Shown here: in pieces, positions 40,240-51,291 of the stretch
Layout: each line of letters starts with the position of its first letter
Position numbering within the stretch: position 1 is the first letter of the stretch
Source of the DNA: Rhynochetos jubatus
Lineage: Eukaryota; Chordata; Aves; Eurypygiformes; Rhynochetidae
Assembly: GCA_027574665.1 (NCBI GenBank)
Contig: CM050665.1
Span: 1,612,001-1,676,000, forward strand
Direction: 5' to 3'
Length of the DNA: 64,000 bases
Notes under the pieces: generated by a model
Told to the model about the DNA's origin: nothing
The model's input: only the letters and a program-made list of their open reading frames with translations
Databases searched by the model: none
Translations under genes and position numbers: made by a program

Positions 40240-43200
40240 CTAAAACAGAAACAAAGGAGGAATAGGTGAGGGCAGTTTTCCGCAGATGATCATTTTTCAC
40301 GAAGCCAAACATTCCGCTCATCTGTTCGAGCAGCGCTGTGCGTTCGCTGTCTTGCAAGGGATTTTGAAGGATAAAAAGTACCGTACGACGTGAAAGCTTT
40401 AAGAAGGCCTGAGCCAAGAGTGTTTTACCGAAGCCTGTCCATCAATCAGTGTCGTTTCTACAAGGGCTGCTGCAAAAACTCATCAAATCACACCTTTACA
40501 GCTGGGAGAGGTCCTTTTCTTGACCTTTAAAAACATCACAATGCCTTTTAAACTATTTCTAAAAGCAGGAGGAGTAATGCTCCTGTTTCCACAGCGCACC
40601 ACAGTGTAATACTTCACCACTGACTCCCTTTGCAGCTGGGTGTGCTGTCTTCAGTCTCACGCTCTGACAACCCAGTACAGGCCTGCGCTGTCCACATCGC
40701 TCAGGCTCGTGGAAGGGAAACAGGTGCTTCGGTTCCCTACCGGAATTCAAGAGAGACTGTACATTATAAAACCGGCAGTTTCAGAGTCGCCCCTTCTTAC
40801 GCCTCCTGCGCTCTGACAAAACCTCCTCCTATTTTTGAGACCTTTATATGACAGTGCCCTCACACGGAGGTGATGTGTCATCAGGACCATCCTGCCGCAG
40901 GAGGTTTAAAACTCAGGCCTGGCAGCAGTTCCCTGGAATGCCGCCCGGATGCTTTTCTCTAGTGCATTACACTTTCAAAGTCACTTTCTAGCAGCCTCCT
41001 TAAGAATAACAGCTCTGTAACGGGGCAGCGTGGACTGAAGATGAAATCATTAAATAGCTTGTCCGTTTCCAGGCATCTCATCCCCCGAATATTCCGCATT
41101 CCCACACTTGGGAAAACAGATGTTACCTTTCCTTTCTGTCAAGAACCAAGAGAAAATCACGGTTACGCGGAAGTTTTCACCCAGCCTCGCAGTCTAGCTC
41201 ACCACAAAGGAAACCACTAAAGCAGCCAAACGCAGCACCGACTTCCAACGCTCGCCAATACGGCAAAACAAACCAGTAAGGGGAGTGGATCCCGTGAGGT
41301 GGGCTCCAGCACCAGCGGGACACGAAGAGGAGGGTTTCCACCACCTCACTGCAGCGAGGCGGGGGTGGTGCTGCCGCAGGACGCCGCGTTGTGCCCCCAC
41401 CAAGAGCACTGCTGCGGCCCTGTAAATTCAAGCCCTTCACACCCCAGTACTGAAAGTTGCTCCTGGGGCAGGACCCAGGCGAGGCGCAGCCGCTCCCCCC
41501 GAGGCTGGACGGGCTCTTGGCATGCCCGCAGCCCCACAACTCCTCAGTTTCTGCTCCACTTCCGAATGTCCCAGTCAGTGCTGAGCATCTGAATTCTTTG
41601 CAAAAGTATCGTCAGCACACTTAAGCAGAGCGCTGCGTTCCCCGCTCGCAGTCCGCAGGGAAAGCTATAAAGGTGTACTCATCTCCATTACACCTCGTCC
41701 GATGCTCAAGCAGCCAGAGGATGTCAGGGTGTGAAGGGGACACCTGCCAGGATTTGCCCTTCTCAGGCTTCTGAAGGCGAGTTTGAGCTCCTTCCAGTCA
41801 CTTATAATAATTTCACCAAGCACTCAGTCCTTCGAGCCCGCCCTCCTCTCCCTGTGATGTGACTGCCCTCTGCGAAAGGATCCTGCAAAGCAGCACCAGT
41901 GCCCTCAGCCAGAACTGGTTTTAGTGGGAAACCGAAGACAACCTGCATTAGCTCACGCACAACTGCTCACACGGATCTGTGCCGTTACGTTTGCTTTTGC
42001 CAATATGCTTTTACTGGCATTTCCCATAAAAGCCAGCTCTGCCCACGGCTAACCTACTGGAATACACTCCACGCTCCTGCTCTGGTGTTCCAGCTTAGTC
42101 AGGTTTACATGGCTCAGCATCAGCCCCAATTCACGTTGCACAAACCCTGTTCAGAGCCCCGAGTCCGTCAGGACTCTGGGTGGAGAGGAGGAAACGCTGC
42201 TGCATCCCTTGGTCATCGCGAGCTGCCCTTTAAACCAGAACGAGGCAGCTGTGTCCGCACCAAAGCCGCAGCCGTACACGGCAGAGCTAACCGGCAGAGC
42301 TTGCGAATGCACCGTGATTTCTAAGAAGATTATTGTTTTCCCCAAACCTCTCTTTCAGGAAGAGCTCTGGGATCCTTCTGCCAACTGGAACGAAACGTAA
42401 CGCTGACGCGTGCTGGAAAACCCCAGGTTCGCTGGCACGCGTTCGGTCTGGCCCCCTCAGGAGGATCTCGCCGCTCCACTACCAGCTGGATCTGCAGCAA
42501 CCCCTGGATTTTGTCTAATTGCTTTTTTACTTGGTAATTGTACGCCTCAGGAGAGCTCCTCCAACAAGGTGAGAGAACTGCAGGAGCAGAGCTAGAGGGC
42601 TGAGGAAGGAAGCAGAACGTTCCCAGCCCGCTATCCGCACCGCCAATCCGCGCCGCGAAGAACAACGCAAGAGCAACGCACACACACACGTTTAAGAATT
42701 GTATGGAAAACTCAATCCGACCTTCAGAATTTCCCTGGTTTCGTGAGGGGAAACCCCCCGCTCCGTGCCATTCCCACGAAAGCGCGTGGGGGTTACCAGA
42801 AGGAGGAGGAGGATGGTGCACTGAATTTACCAAACCGGACAATCATCCAGAAGCAGCAGTTTACAACCCGCGTAGTGAATTCAAACCGCTATAGGAACTT
42901 TGGATCGCTACTTCATAAAAACACCTCCCTCCCCGCTGACAACTCCCAGCGCAGGTGACCTTTCTGTCTGACCCCCCTCAGAACATGTATTTTAGAATAT
43001 CAGTAGAGGAAGAACGTATGAAACGGGGACAAGGCTGGCAGAATGACAAAACCCAACTCTCCCCCACTCATCGTGAGTAGCTGTAGATACAGCTACACGC
43101 TTCTCCTTCCGTAGCTACCGGAGATATTCCTATAGTTCGCGACCACAAAGGCCGATGTTTTTGCACAAGCTCAGATAAGAGCCGCTGCTCCCGTTATCTG

Positions 43201-45761
43201 CAGGATTACAACGAACGGTCACGTGGGCAAATACTCAGATCGGGTGTGAGTTCTGAAAAGCGCGATTTATTTTATATAATTTATAGCCAAAATACAACTG
43301 TGATCGAGAAGTGCCCGTCAAACGATCGGAATGAAGTCAATCTTCACACAGACTGGGTTTTTCACACGAGTATACACTGCTGCCCAGACGCTCACCGCGA
43401 AGTGAGAAGGGAAACATCCAGCACGTCCCCTCTGCGAGAGCGTTGGCAGAGGAACAGCGAACAAAACTTCTACCTGCTGTTCCTCTGGGTCTATCTCACC
43501 AACAGGAGCTTCATAATCCTTTGACACTTCCCCATTTCACTCATAAGTCTATTTTTATAGGCACAAATAACTTATTTTACCCCCAATTTGGGCTATTTTC
43601 ATAACAACCCATCACAACCCATCTCCAATCATTTTGGCTGCTGCTGTGAAGTTTGCTGGAAGCACAACAAATGGTGTTGCTTCTCAGCCTTCCCCAAGTG
43701 CGTAACCAAAACACAAAACCAATTAGTCAGCAGCGTTTGCAATCCCCAGACACTCCTCGGGGACTTTTGAGCTGCCCAGAGCGGCCGGGCAGGGACGGCC
43801 AGAAGAGCTGGGAAGGTCACCGTGCCACCCCGAGGGGCCTTCGTTCATGAGTTTAGCCTGAAGCAACGTGGGCCAGGTCACCAAGAGTCAAGGTGGAGAG
43901 GAACGTGTTTGAAGACGTCTCCAGACCAAGAGGGGAGAGTGGGCAGAAATCCAAGTGCTTGAGTCTATTGCAGTCAACACGAGGTTGTGTCTGAACAAAT
44001 AAACAATGCCCCAGCCTAAACCTCCGCTAGGGTAACCACTTCTCCACAGAAACTCCCAGGAGTCAGGACCTGAGAGCTCGGCCAGCTGTGTCCAAGGAAT
44101 GCTGCGCTGTCACCTGCCACCCATCACTGATCCCGTCTGCCTCTGGCAGGCTGGACTCCTGAGGCCTCTCCACTTTCTGGCTTAACTTTGATGATCTCTG
44201 GAAGATTTTCTTGGTGCACTGCCTAAACCCTTCCATCACGTCTCTGCACGTCCCCAGGTACCACTTAAAAAATTCCATCGCTTTCCTTAAGTTTAAATAT
44301 TTCAAATATTTGTGGGTTCGTAATCACAGACCAGTTTGGGCTGGGAGGGACCTTAAAGGTCACTTAGTCCCACCCCCTGCCACGGGCAGGGACACCTTCC
44401 ATAGCCCAGGTTGCTCCCAGCCTCATCCAGCCTGGCCTTGGGCACTCCCAGGGATTGGGCATCCACAGCTTCTCTGGGAACCTGTCCCAGTGCCCCCCAC
44501 CCTCTGCGGGAAGAATTCCTTCCTGATGGCCCATCTCCATCTCCCTCTTTACATTACTCCTTGTCCTGTCACTCCCTGCCCTTGGGAAAAGCCCCCCGCC
44601 AGCTTCCTTGTACCCCCCCAGGCACTGGAAGGGGCTCTGAGGTCTCCCTGGAGCCTTCCCTTCTCCAGGCTGAACCCCCCAACTCCCCCAGCCTGTCCCC
44701 ATGGCAGAGGGGCTCCAGCCCTGGGAGCATCTCCGTGGCCCCCCTCTGGCCTCGCTCCAACAGCTCCGTGTCCTCCTGCTGTTGGGGGGCACCAGAGCTG
44801 GAGGCAGAACTGCAGGGGGGGTCTCCCCAGAGCGGAGCAGAGGGGCAGAATCCCCTCCCTCACCCCCCTGGCTACACCGCTCCGGATCCAGCCCAGGACA
44901 CACTTGGCTTTCTGGGCTGCCATCGCACACCAAGTTCTCATCCCCCAGCACCCCCAACCCTTCTCCTCAGGGCCGCTCTCCATCCCTCCTCCGCCCAGCC
45001 TGTCCTCCTGCTGGGGTTGGCTCATTATGCACCTTTTACTCCTTCATAAACCAACTGTCTCTTCTGCTGTTCTCCCCCAGCCTCCCCACCTGACACGCCG
45101 AGGCCCAAACACTGAACGGGGCACCCCCGGTGCTGCTGCTGGAGCCGGGCCGGTGAGTGCCACCCCTGTCCCCGCACCCCCCCATTCCCCTTACTGCCTG
45201 TGGTCACCCCCGGCTGCTTCAGCACCGCGCCCCACGGGTGTCCCCTGCCCCGGGGAGCAGCGGGCACGGGACCCCCGCTCCAGCCTGGACCCCCACTTCA
45301 TTTCGGGTTACAGGCTCACCCACACGTCACCCGCCGCCCCCGCAGCCATGACACCGGGTGCAGCAGGGAAGGGGGCCCCGGGACACCCTGGACCCCCAGC
45401 TGGAGGGACGGGGACAGCGGGCCGTGCCCGAGGGGTGACACCCCTCCAACCGGGGCCACCCGCCCGCGGCCTCGCCGCCGTCAGCGGGCAGGGCCTGCCG
45501 CCTCCCTGGCTGGCTGTCCCGGCCGACACCCCCCAGGGGAGGCCGCGCCAACGCGCGCAAACGGGGGCGGCCACGGCGGCGGTGGGAGCCCCGTGCTGTC
45601 ACACCCGCGCGGCACCGGGGGAGCAGCGGGGACGGCGGCGGGTGCCGGCGGGCCAACCTCTGGGGTCAGCGCTGCGGGGGGTCCTCGGGGTGGGCCCCGC
45701 CGCACAGGTGCTGGTGTGGGGGTCGCGGTGGGGCCCACGCGGGCCGGGCCGGGCCGGACTC
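40240..45761 (-). other. KIF3B: KIF3B intron 1
   Basis: About 5.5 kb between the inferred non-coding first exon and the start-codon exon. The right end holds a long CR1 copy and CpG-rich sequence. The rest is unique, with no other coding or RNA gene I can support. Confidence 0.7.
44325..45090 (-). mobile_element. CR1 LINE 3' fragment, about 770 bp
   Basis: The longest CR1 copy in the window. It has the same order of segments as the other copies, then extends into the upstream CR1 region (GCTTTCTGGGCTGCCATCGC and CCTCCTGCTGGGGTTGG). It lies in KIF3B intron 1, sense with the gene, next to the CpG island. Confidence 0.9.
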
Positions 45762-46130
45762 ACCTGCGCCGTCACCATGGAGCCGTGCGGCCGCCTCCAC
45801 CCGCGGCACCGGAAGCGGCAAGGAGGCCCCGCCTCCCGGCCCGTGACGCACTTCCTTGGCAACCCGCACGCACGCCCCCACGCTGGCACTTCCGTAGCGA
45901 CCGGCCCCGGATGGAGCCGGGACAAAGGGGCCGCCGCCCCCGCCGCCCGGGGAAGCACCGCGAGGCCCGAGGGCAGCGCCGGCCGCGGCCTGGCTGCACC
46001 GCGCGCTCCCCGAACCCCCGGGATCCCGGGTTTTACCGCAGCCGGCGCCTGGGGAACGCTGTGGGGCTGCCCGGCCACACCCGGCCCGAGGAAAGGCACC
46101 CGCTCCGCGGGAGGCGGCAGAGGAAGGATC
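45300..46130. promoter_or_regulatory. KIF3B: CpG island promoter of KIF3B
   Basis: Dense CpG sequence without a TATA box. On the plus strand CACTTCCTTGGCAACCC (45848-45864) combines an ETS-like core with GGCAAC, one half of an RFX X-box; a second ETS-like ACTTCCG lies near 45888. RFX factors drive ciliary genes, so a half X-box is suggestive for a ciliary kinesin, but the other half is poor. Confidence 0.6.
45762..46100 (-). other. KIF3B: KIF3B non-coding first exon (3' edge firm, 5' edge not)
   Basis: On the minus strand the sequence GACGGCGCAG|GTGAGTCCGG gives a strong donor at 45764/45763, inside a CpG island and upstream of the firm acceptor at 40239. The mammalian gene also starts with a non-coding exon. 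The 5' edge is not visible; the POFUT1 poly(A) signal sets an upper limit near 46150. Confidence 0.6.
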
Positions 46131-46149
46131 GCGGGTGCAATACAAGTGA

Positions 46150-47720
46150 ATACAAAATCAAGTGTTTATTATTACAAAAAAATACCTTCTTTTTTTAAAA
46201 AACCCCACGCCAACAGTTTGTGGTAACAGCCCGTCAGCCCCAGTCCCGAGAAGGCGGCCCCTGCACCCAGGGCAGCCCAGAGAAACGCTGAGGAGCCGCA
46301 CGCTTCCAGCCGCCCAGCGCCCCCGCCCCAAACCACCAAACCCCACGGATTTCTGGAAGCCAGCACCAAGGAAACAAGAGCTCGGTCTCCGCCACCCTGG
46401 CACTTGGGGCACCTTCTCCTGGAGCGCTCTTTTGGTCACGGCCTTGAGCCTTCAAACCCCTTCAAAGCTCAGGACCATTTCCAAGGAGGAAAAAAATGCA
46501 CCAAAGACATTTAGTGTTAAACCCCGGTCAAGGCTGGGCATGGTTCCAAGCGCAGAACTGCGCCAGAAGCAGGCGCCCCAGAACCACAGCTTTGCCCAAG
46601 TGGCATTTTCAAAAACAGGAACAGCAAGTTCTGTAACTCAGAACTTGGACAAAAGAATAAAATTGAAGTCCCAGGAGTACCAAAAGGTGTCAGCCAAACC
46701 AGGACTCACCACATCGGGACTATCCCAGCACTAAACTACCGGGCCAAAGTAAGGGTTTGGGGGTTCACCACCAGCAAAACCTTCCCACAGTCATCTCCGC
46801 TGGCAGCTACCCCACAGACAAGGCTCATGTTGTCAGAGGGGCTATTTGCCAAAGCACAAACCCAAGCAAACAGAAACCAGTACCACAGACTCAGCTACGA
46901 CTCAGCTACGACATACACTAACCCCACTACGGCTACTTTAGAAGTCTTAGCATAAACCCAGCTTCATTTCTACCCCAGACCTCCGCCTGACATCAGCAGC
47001 TACAAAGCTCCCAGCTGGCCACGAAAGGCCTCGTGCCTGTGCCCCTGCAAACGCCTTCTCCCCAGTTCCACATGAAACAGGCTGAAGAGACAACTGCCCT
47101 GTTAAAACATGCCCCCCCCCCGAGGGCATCCAGGTGCCCCACAGCACCGCTGCGAAGCGGCTGGGAAAGCTCCTGAGAGGGGAATAGAAACGGAGGCACT
47201 GAGGTGACACAGGTCAAGTAAGGCAACAGCGGGACTTGATAAAACCAGATCCTCTAATGCCCAGTCCCGAGCTTTACCTTGCACTCCTCTCCAGGGACCG
47301 TGGGATTCCGGAGAAAACTTTGCCCTGAAAAAGAACTTACGGTCAGTTTTGGACACGAAGCTTCACGACACCTCTGGGTAAAATGACTGAGATACCACGG
47401 AAAATAACGGAGAAGAGGAAGTCCGAGCAGCTGCTTCACCATAACTGCTGGCCCAAGTGGTGAGAATGGACAGCGACATAAACTACATCGTAAAAAACTA
47501 TATATAGAGTTTCCTATAAACTACACGATTTAAAATTTCTGTCTGACCTCACACTGGAAAAAGAGAAGCCAGCCAGAACAGTCCGTGAGGAGTATCGCAG
47601 GGCAGCAGCCGTTCTGCGGCAGCCCGGCCATGTGCTCTGCACGCAGAATGCTGTTAGCACCGAGCGCTCCCTCCGCAAGGTACCAAACCCAGACGGTCAC
47701 GGAGCCTGTTCCTCTGCCGG
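46150..47720 (-). other. POFUT1: POFUT1 3' UTR (inferred extent)
   Basis: About 1.57 kb from the stop to just past the first AATAAA on this strand. It has no recognisable repeat except a short near-duplication CTCAGCTACGA near 46890-46910. It ends within tens of bases of the KIF3B promoter island. Confidence 0.7.
46165..46170 (-). terminator. POFUT1: Poly(A) signal, POFUT1
   Basis: AATAAA on the minus strand in an AT-rich pocket (GTGTTTATTATTAC on plus) immediately before the CpG-rich KIF3B promoter. Confidence 0.75.
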
Positions 47721-47909
47721 TCAGAATTCATCCCGTAACCTTGGTGGGTGGTCCATGCCAAAAAAGGAAGATGGTTTTCCATGCACGTCACGCTCTCTTT
47801 TCACAAAGGCGGTAAACGAAGAGACACAGTTCCCGATGAAGTGATCGGACTGGCCGAGAATATACAAATCGATCTGGGGCACTTCTGGCTGCAAGCTCAC
47901 AACCTTGAT
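47721..47909 (-). CDS. POFUT1: POFUT1 last coding exon
   Basis: Begins [20 protein letters not shown], continues through [20 protein letters not shown] and closes with [12 protein letters not shown] and TGA. The Asn-Cys region belongs to the second Rossmann-like lobe. RDEF is the family's ER-retrieval signal. Confidence 0.96.
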   Translation of the reverse strand: MKVVSLQPEVPQIDLYILGQSDHFIGNCVSSFTAFVKRERDVHGKPSSFFGMDHPPRLRDEF

Positions 47910-50900
47910 CTGCAGAGGGACCAAGAAAGCAGATGCATCCAGTTATCTATTACTACAACCAGACACCTTGGCATAACATTAGAAATGGGAATATACGACG
48001 AGTGGATCGTGTCTTAAGTTGCCCTGTAACTCATTTATGGATAAATAAATAAAAATAAGGGATTTTCAAAAATGTTGTGACGTTTAACTGAAGCGTTTTT
48101 CAAGACGAAATTCACTGCTGCGTGGGATCATACTCTAGAAAAGGAGTTTTACAGTACAATTATTATTGCTATGAGCAAAACTTAGAGATGCCAATTTGTC
48201 TTCGAATAACGCATTACACAACTGCCTCCTGGCGGCGGCAGCGAGAGGCCAGAATCCAAGGAAGGTTTTAGTGGAAGGTTTTAGTTCAAGCACTTGCCAG
48301 AACGGGTTTCCAAAAGACTCACCTTTCCCTGGAAGAGCTGCTGTAATTCCGTCGTGTAGGGCTCAGAATCAGTAGCGACATAAACAGATTTCGCTTCCGT
48401 CTTTGTCACCCAGAGCTTGAGAGCACGCTTGATCTCTTTGAGATCTGGCAGGCACATGTCCATGGTCAGAGGGACCGCGGAGCTTCGGTCGTAGCCCACG
48501 CACTGAGGCGAAGCCATGAGGTGCGGCCCAGCCGTCCCATCCTTTAACATATTGCAGGCATTTTTCTGTCGGAAGAAGAGAAAACATCGTGTTTGAATGG
48601 CAACAGCGTGAGAAAACACCGCCACGTCCCCCACCTCCGCCAGCAGGGTTACAGCCCGTTGGAAAGGAGTCCCAGCGGCACTGCTAACGCGTTACTGAAT
48701 GCCAGCAGGATTCGGGGTGCGACCCCACACGGAGAGCTCCTTCACAGACAGCTTTTTCCACCGGTCTAGAGCAACGGCAGGGGCTAGAGAAACCAGCCTC
48801 ACACAGAACCGTACCCAGTCCGAGCCGATCCTCAGATGAATTCCTACGTAGGGCCTGACCAGCAGAGAATGAATATAGGCTTCTCCTTTCCTCACCATTT
48901 CATCAGACCACACAATATACTTATGGAGGGGCCGGTGCTCCTCTAAGACTGGAAACTGGGCTGGAGCTCCAGGTAAGGCGAGGACAGGGTGCTCGGAGGG
49001 TGAAAACCTACAGGGAGAAACCGCAGCAGACCGACACATGACCTTGCACATCATCTTGCACTGCACACGAATTCCACGCAGGTCAGGATGGAAACTACCA
49101 GCACCCTGAAATATGTGGCATCTATTGCTCCAGTTTACCCAAGATGAATCATTTTGCCACGCAAACGGAACGTTAAAGCAAAGCTCAGGTACCGCGTTTA
49201 CGATTTCACCCCAGGCTAGAGCAATCCTGTCACCCAAACTCACTGACACGACTGAAGTGGCTCTGAAAACACGAGATAACCAGCAAAATACAGTCCATGA
49301 TCAGCAACCGAGAGCCAAACGCGTTCTGAAGAGTAATACGTATGTAATCAATAAGCACTGGAACTGATTATTACTGGCTCAGAAATCAACCAGCCCAGCA
49401 GACTTCACACCTGGCTCTGCCCCAGGGAAGAGCGTGCTCAGCGAGTGTTTAACGGAAGAAGCGTTAAGATTTCTAATTGCATTGCTAACTAACCCCTTCA
49501 AGCCCTCCCCCCGACAGCAAGGGCTTCCCACAGGGACTAGCACGACTGCGTCTGTGCGTTATTCTACGGTGGCAGGCCCGCACTCTTCCACCCTCTCGCT
49601 ACCTTTGGATCCAATGGTCCTTGTACGCAGAATTGAAGGAAATTCCCTTGAAGAGCTCTGACTTATCAAAATCCACTTGGAACTGATCCCAGAAGGGACC
49701 AAACGGATTTCCATCCTGCAAAGGAAAAACGAGGGTTCGTTCAGCGCGCACGCAGAGCCCGAAAGGCAGACTAGCAGGATCCCAGAGAGCGGGGCTGAAG
49801 AGCTGTTCTCTTCCGGGAGGACAGCAGACAGAATACACCAGCCTGTTCGTCATGTATGGGCCCCACAGGAAGGAGAGAGTGAAACACACTGAAAAAGTTA
49901 ACTGAGAACTAAGGCAAAGGGTGTCTGAAAAGAAGAACACCACCACAGGTCTCACGCTTTTAAATTCAGAGTGTCAGGAATTGGAAGGGGCCTCTAGAGC
50001 CCATCCAGTCCAACCCCCTGCCAGAGCAGGATCCCCCAAAGCAGATCCCACAGGAACACGTCCAGGCGGCTTTGGAAAGGCTCCAGGGAAGGAGAGTCCC
50101 CCCTCTCTGGGCAGCCTGTCCCAGGGCTCTGTCACCCCCCCAGGGAAGAAGTTGCTTCAATAAAAGAGGGAGCTTAGAAACCAGCTGGACAAGGGCACCA
50201 GTGATGCCAAGCGGGCAGAGGCCAGCGAGCTTCGCTGTTACAGACCCGTTCTCAGAGTCAGGGCCAAGCCTGAGGAGATAAAACCCGCTGACCCAAACCG
50301 CCCTCCTGCACCCCAAGGATCTGCAGAGAAAGAAGGGCAGGGAGGCGCGGCAAGGCACAGAGCGCGAGGCGCGGCACCTACGGGCCCGGGGCGCTCAACT
50401 CCGCTCGCGAATCAGCCGCAAGGCGCACGGGTCGGCCATCGCCCCGGGAACAGCGGCAGAATCACCCTGCGCCCGCGGGGCCGCGGGTGGGACTCACCTT
50501 CATGGGACAAGTGCTTTTGTCGGCGCTCCTCTGAGCCGCCGCTTCGAAGCAGTAGGCCACGCGCCGGCCGCGAGGCCAGCCAACGGGCGCCAGCTGCTCC
50601 ATGAACTCCTCCAAGGCGATGACGCGGTGGTACCGCAGCAGCGGCTCCAGCTTGAAGTGCTCCTTGTAGGGAACGTGCAGCTGGGGACGACAGGGCCGGC
50701 CTCACACAACGCCCCGGGGCGCCGAGCCTCCCGCCGCGGCCCGCCCCTCGCCCCCCCCCCCCCCCGGCCCGCGGCAGCTCACGTTGGTGAAGGGCGGGCG
50801 GTGGTGGCGGTACTCGATCCACGGCGGCACGGCCAGGGTCCGGTTGAGGGCGCGGGCGAAGGCCAGGGCTCCCAGGAAGTGCTCGGCCTGGTTCCCGAAC

Positions 50901-51096
50901 CGGCCTGCGAGAGGGGCGAGAGCGGGGCTGAGCCAGGGCCGCCCGCGGGGGCTCCGCGCCGGGCCCGCCGCGGCGGGAGGGCCTCACCCATGCAGGGGCA
51001 GTAGAGCAGGTAACCGGCCGCATCCCAGGCGGGCGCCTCGCTGCCTCCCGCCGCCGCCGCCAGCAGCAGGAGGGGCAAGGCCGGCAGCGCCGCCAT
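47721..51096 (-). CDS. POFUT1: POFUT1, protein O-fucosyltransferase 1
   Basis: Seven exons in transcript order: 51096-50988, 50904-50783, 50680-50498, 49715-49603, 49007-48815, 48565-48323, 47909-47721. The sum is 1152 bases (383 aa; human 388). The ER enzyme transfers fucose from GDP-fucose to Ser/Thr of EGF repeats, notably on Notch. Residues 1-20 form a hydrophobic signal peptide ([15 protein letters not shown]). Family motifs are [12 protein letters not shown] (37-48), the donor-site [10 protein letters not shown] (231-240; R235 corresponds to human R240), [26 protein letters not shown] and the KDEL-like C-terminus RDEF. One N-glycan sequon (N57-R-T) is kept; the second is changed to D155-K-S. 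The first ATG sits in the shared CpG island. Confidence 0.98.
48815..49007 (-). CDS. POFUT1: POFUT1 exon 5, catalytic motif
   Basis: Encodes [34 protein letters not shown] and the GDP-fucose-binding [10 protein letters not shown] at its end. It is the most strongly conserved exon; the catalytic Arg and the Asp of the motif are intact. Acceptor CCCTGTAG, donor GTACGG. Confidence 0.95.
49970..50165 (-). mobile_element. CR1 LINE fragment, divergent subfamily
   Basis: GTCAGGAATTGGAAGGGGCC, TCCAACCCCCTGCCAGAGCA and CTGGGCAGCCTGTCCCAGGG mark a CR1 that differs from the other copies at many sites, so it is probably an older or distinct subfamily. It lies in POFUT1 intron 3. Confidence 0.85.
50988..51096 (-). 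CDS. POFUT1: POFUT1 exon 1, signal peptide
   Basis: Encodes the leucine/alanine-rich signal peptide followed by [16 protein letters not shown] and a split Gly codon. The donor is G|GTGAGG. The ATG lies in CCGCCATGGCGGC, a YY1-like palindrome that also serves as a good initiation context. Confidence 0.95.
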
Positions 51097-51217
51097 GGCG
51101 GCTCGGCGGAGGCTAACGAGAGGCGGCCGCATCCCGGCATGCCCCGCGGCCCGCCGGAACGGCCTCTCTAGCGGGAAGCGGCCACCATCGAGGCGGAAGT
51201 GGGGGAGTGACGTCACT

Positions 51218-51291
51218 CCCACAATGCCCCGCACAATGGGGCCGCCGGGGCCTGGGCCGGAGCCGCGCTTGGCGGGGCCCGGGGGAACGGG
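51218..51291 (+). other. PLAGL2: PLAGL2 non-coding first exon (3' edge only)
   Basis: GGGGGAACGG|GGTGAGTGCG gives a strong donor with GT at 51292-51293 on the plus strand, just downstream of the CRE. The first coding exon lies 4.4 kb away and begins with an acceptor, so at least one upstream non-coding exon must exist; this is the best candidate. The 5' edge is a guess, and further non-coding exons between 51.3 and 55.6 kb cannot be excluded. Confidence 0.45.

Noticed and set aside
44211..46226. 671-codon plus-strand open frame
   Set aside because: It is made of an antisense CR1 copy followed by the KIF3B CpG island. It is Pro/Arg-rich with no conserved domain.
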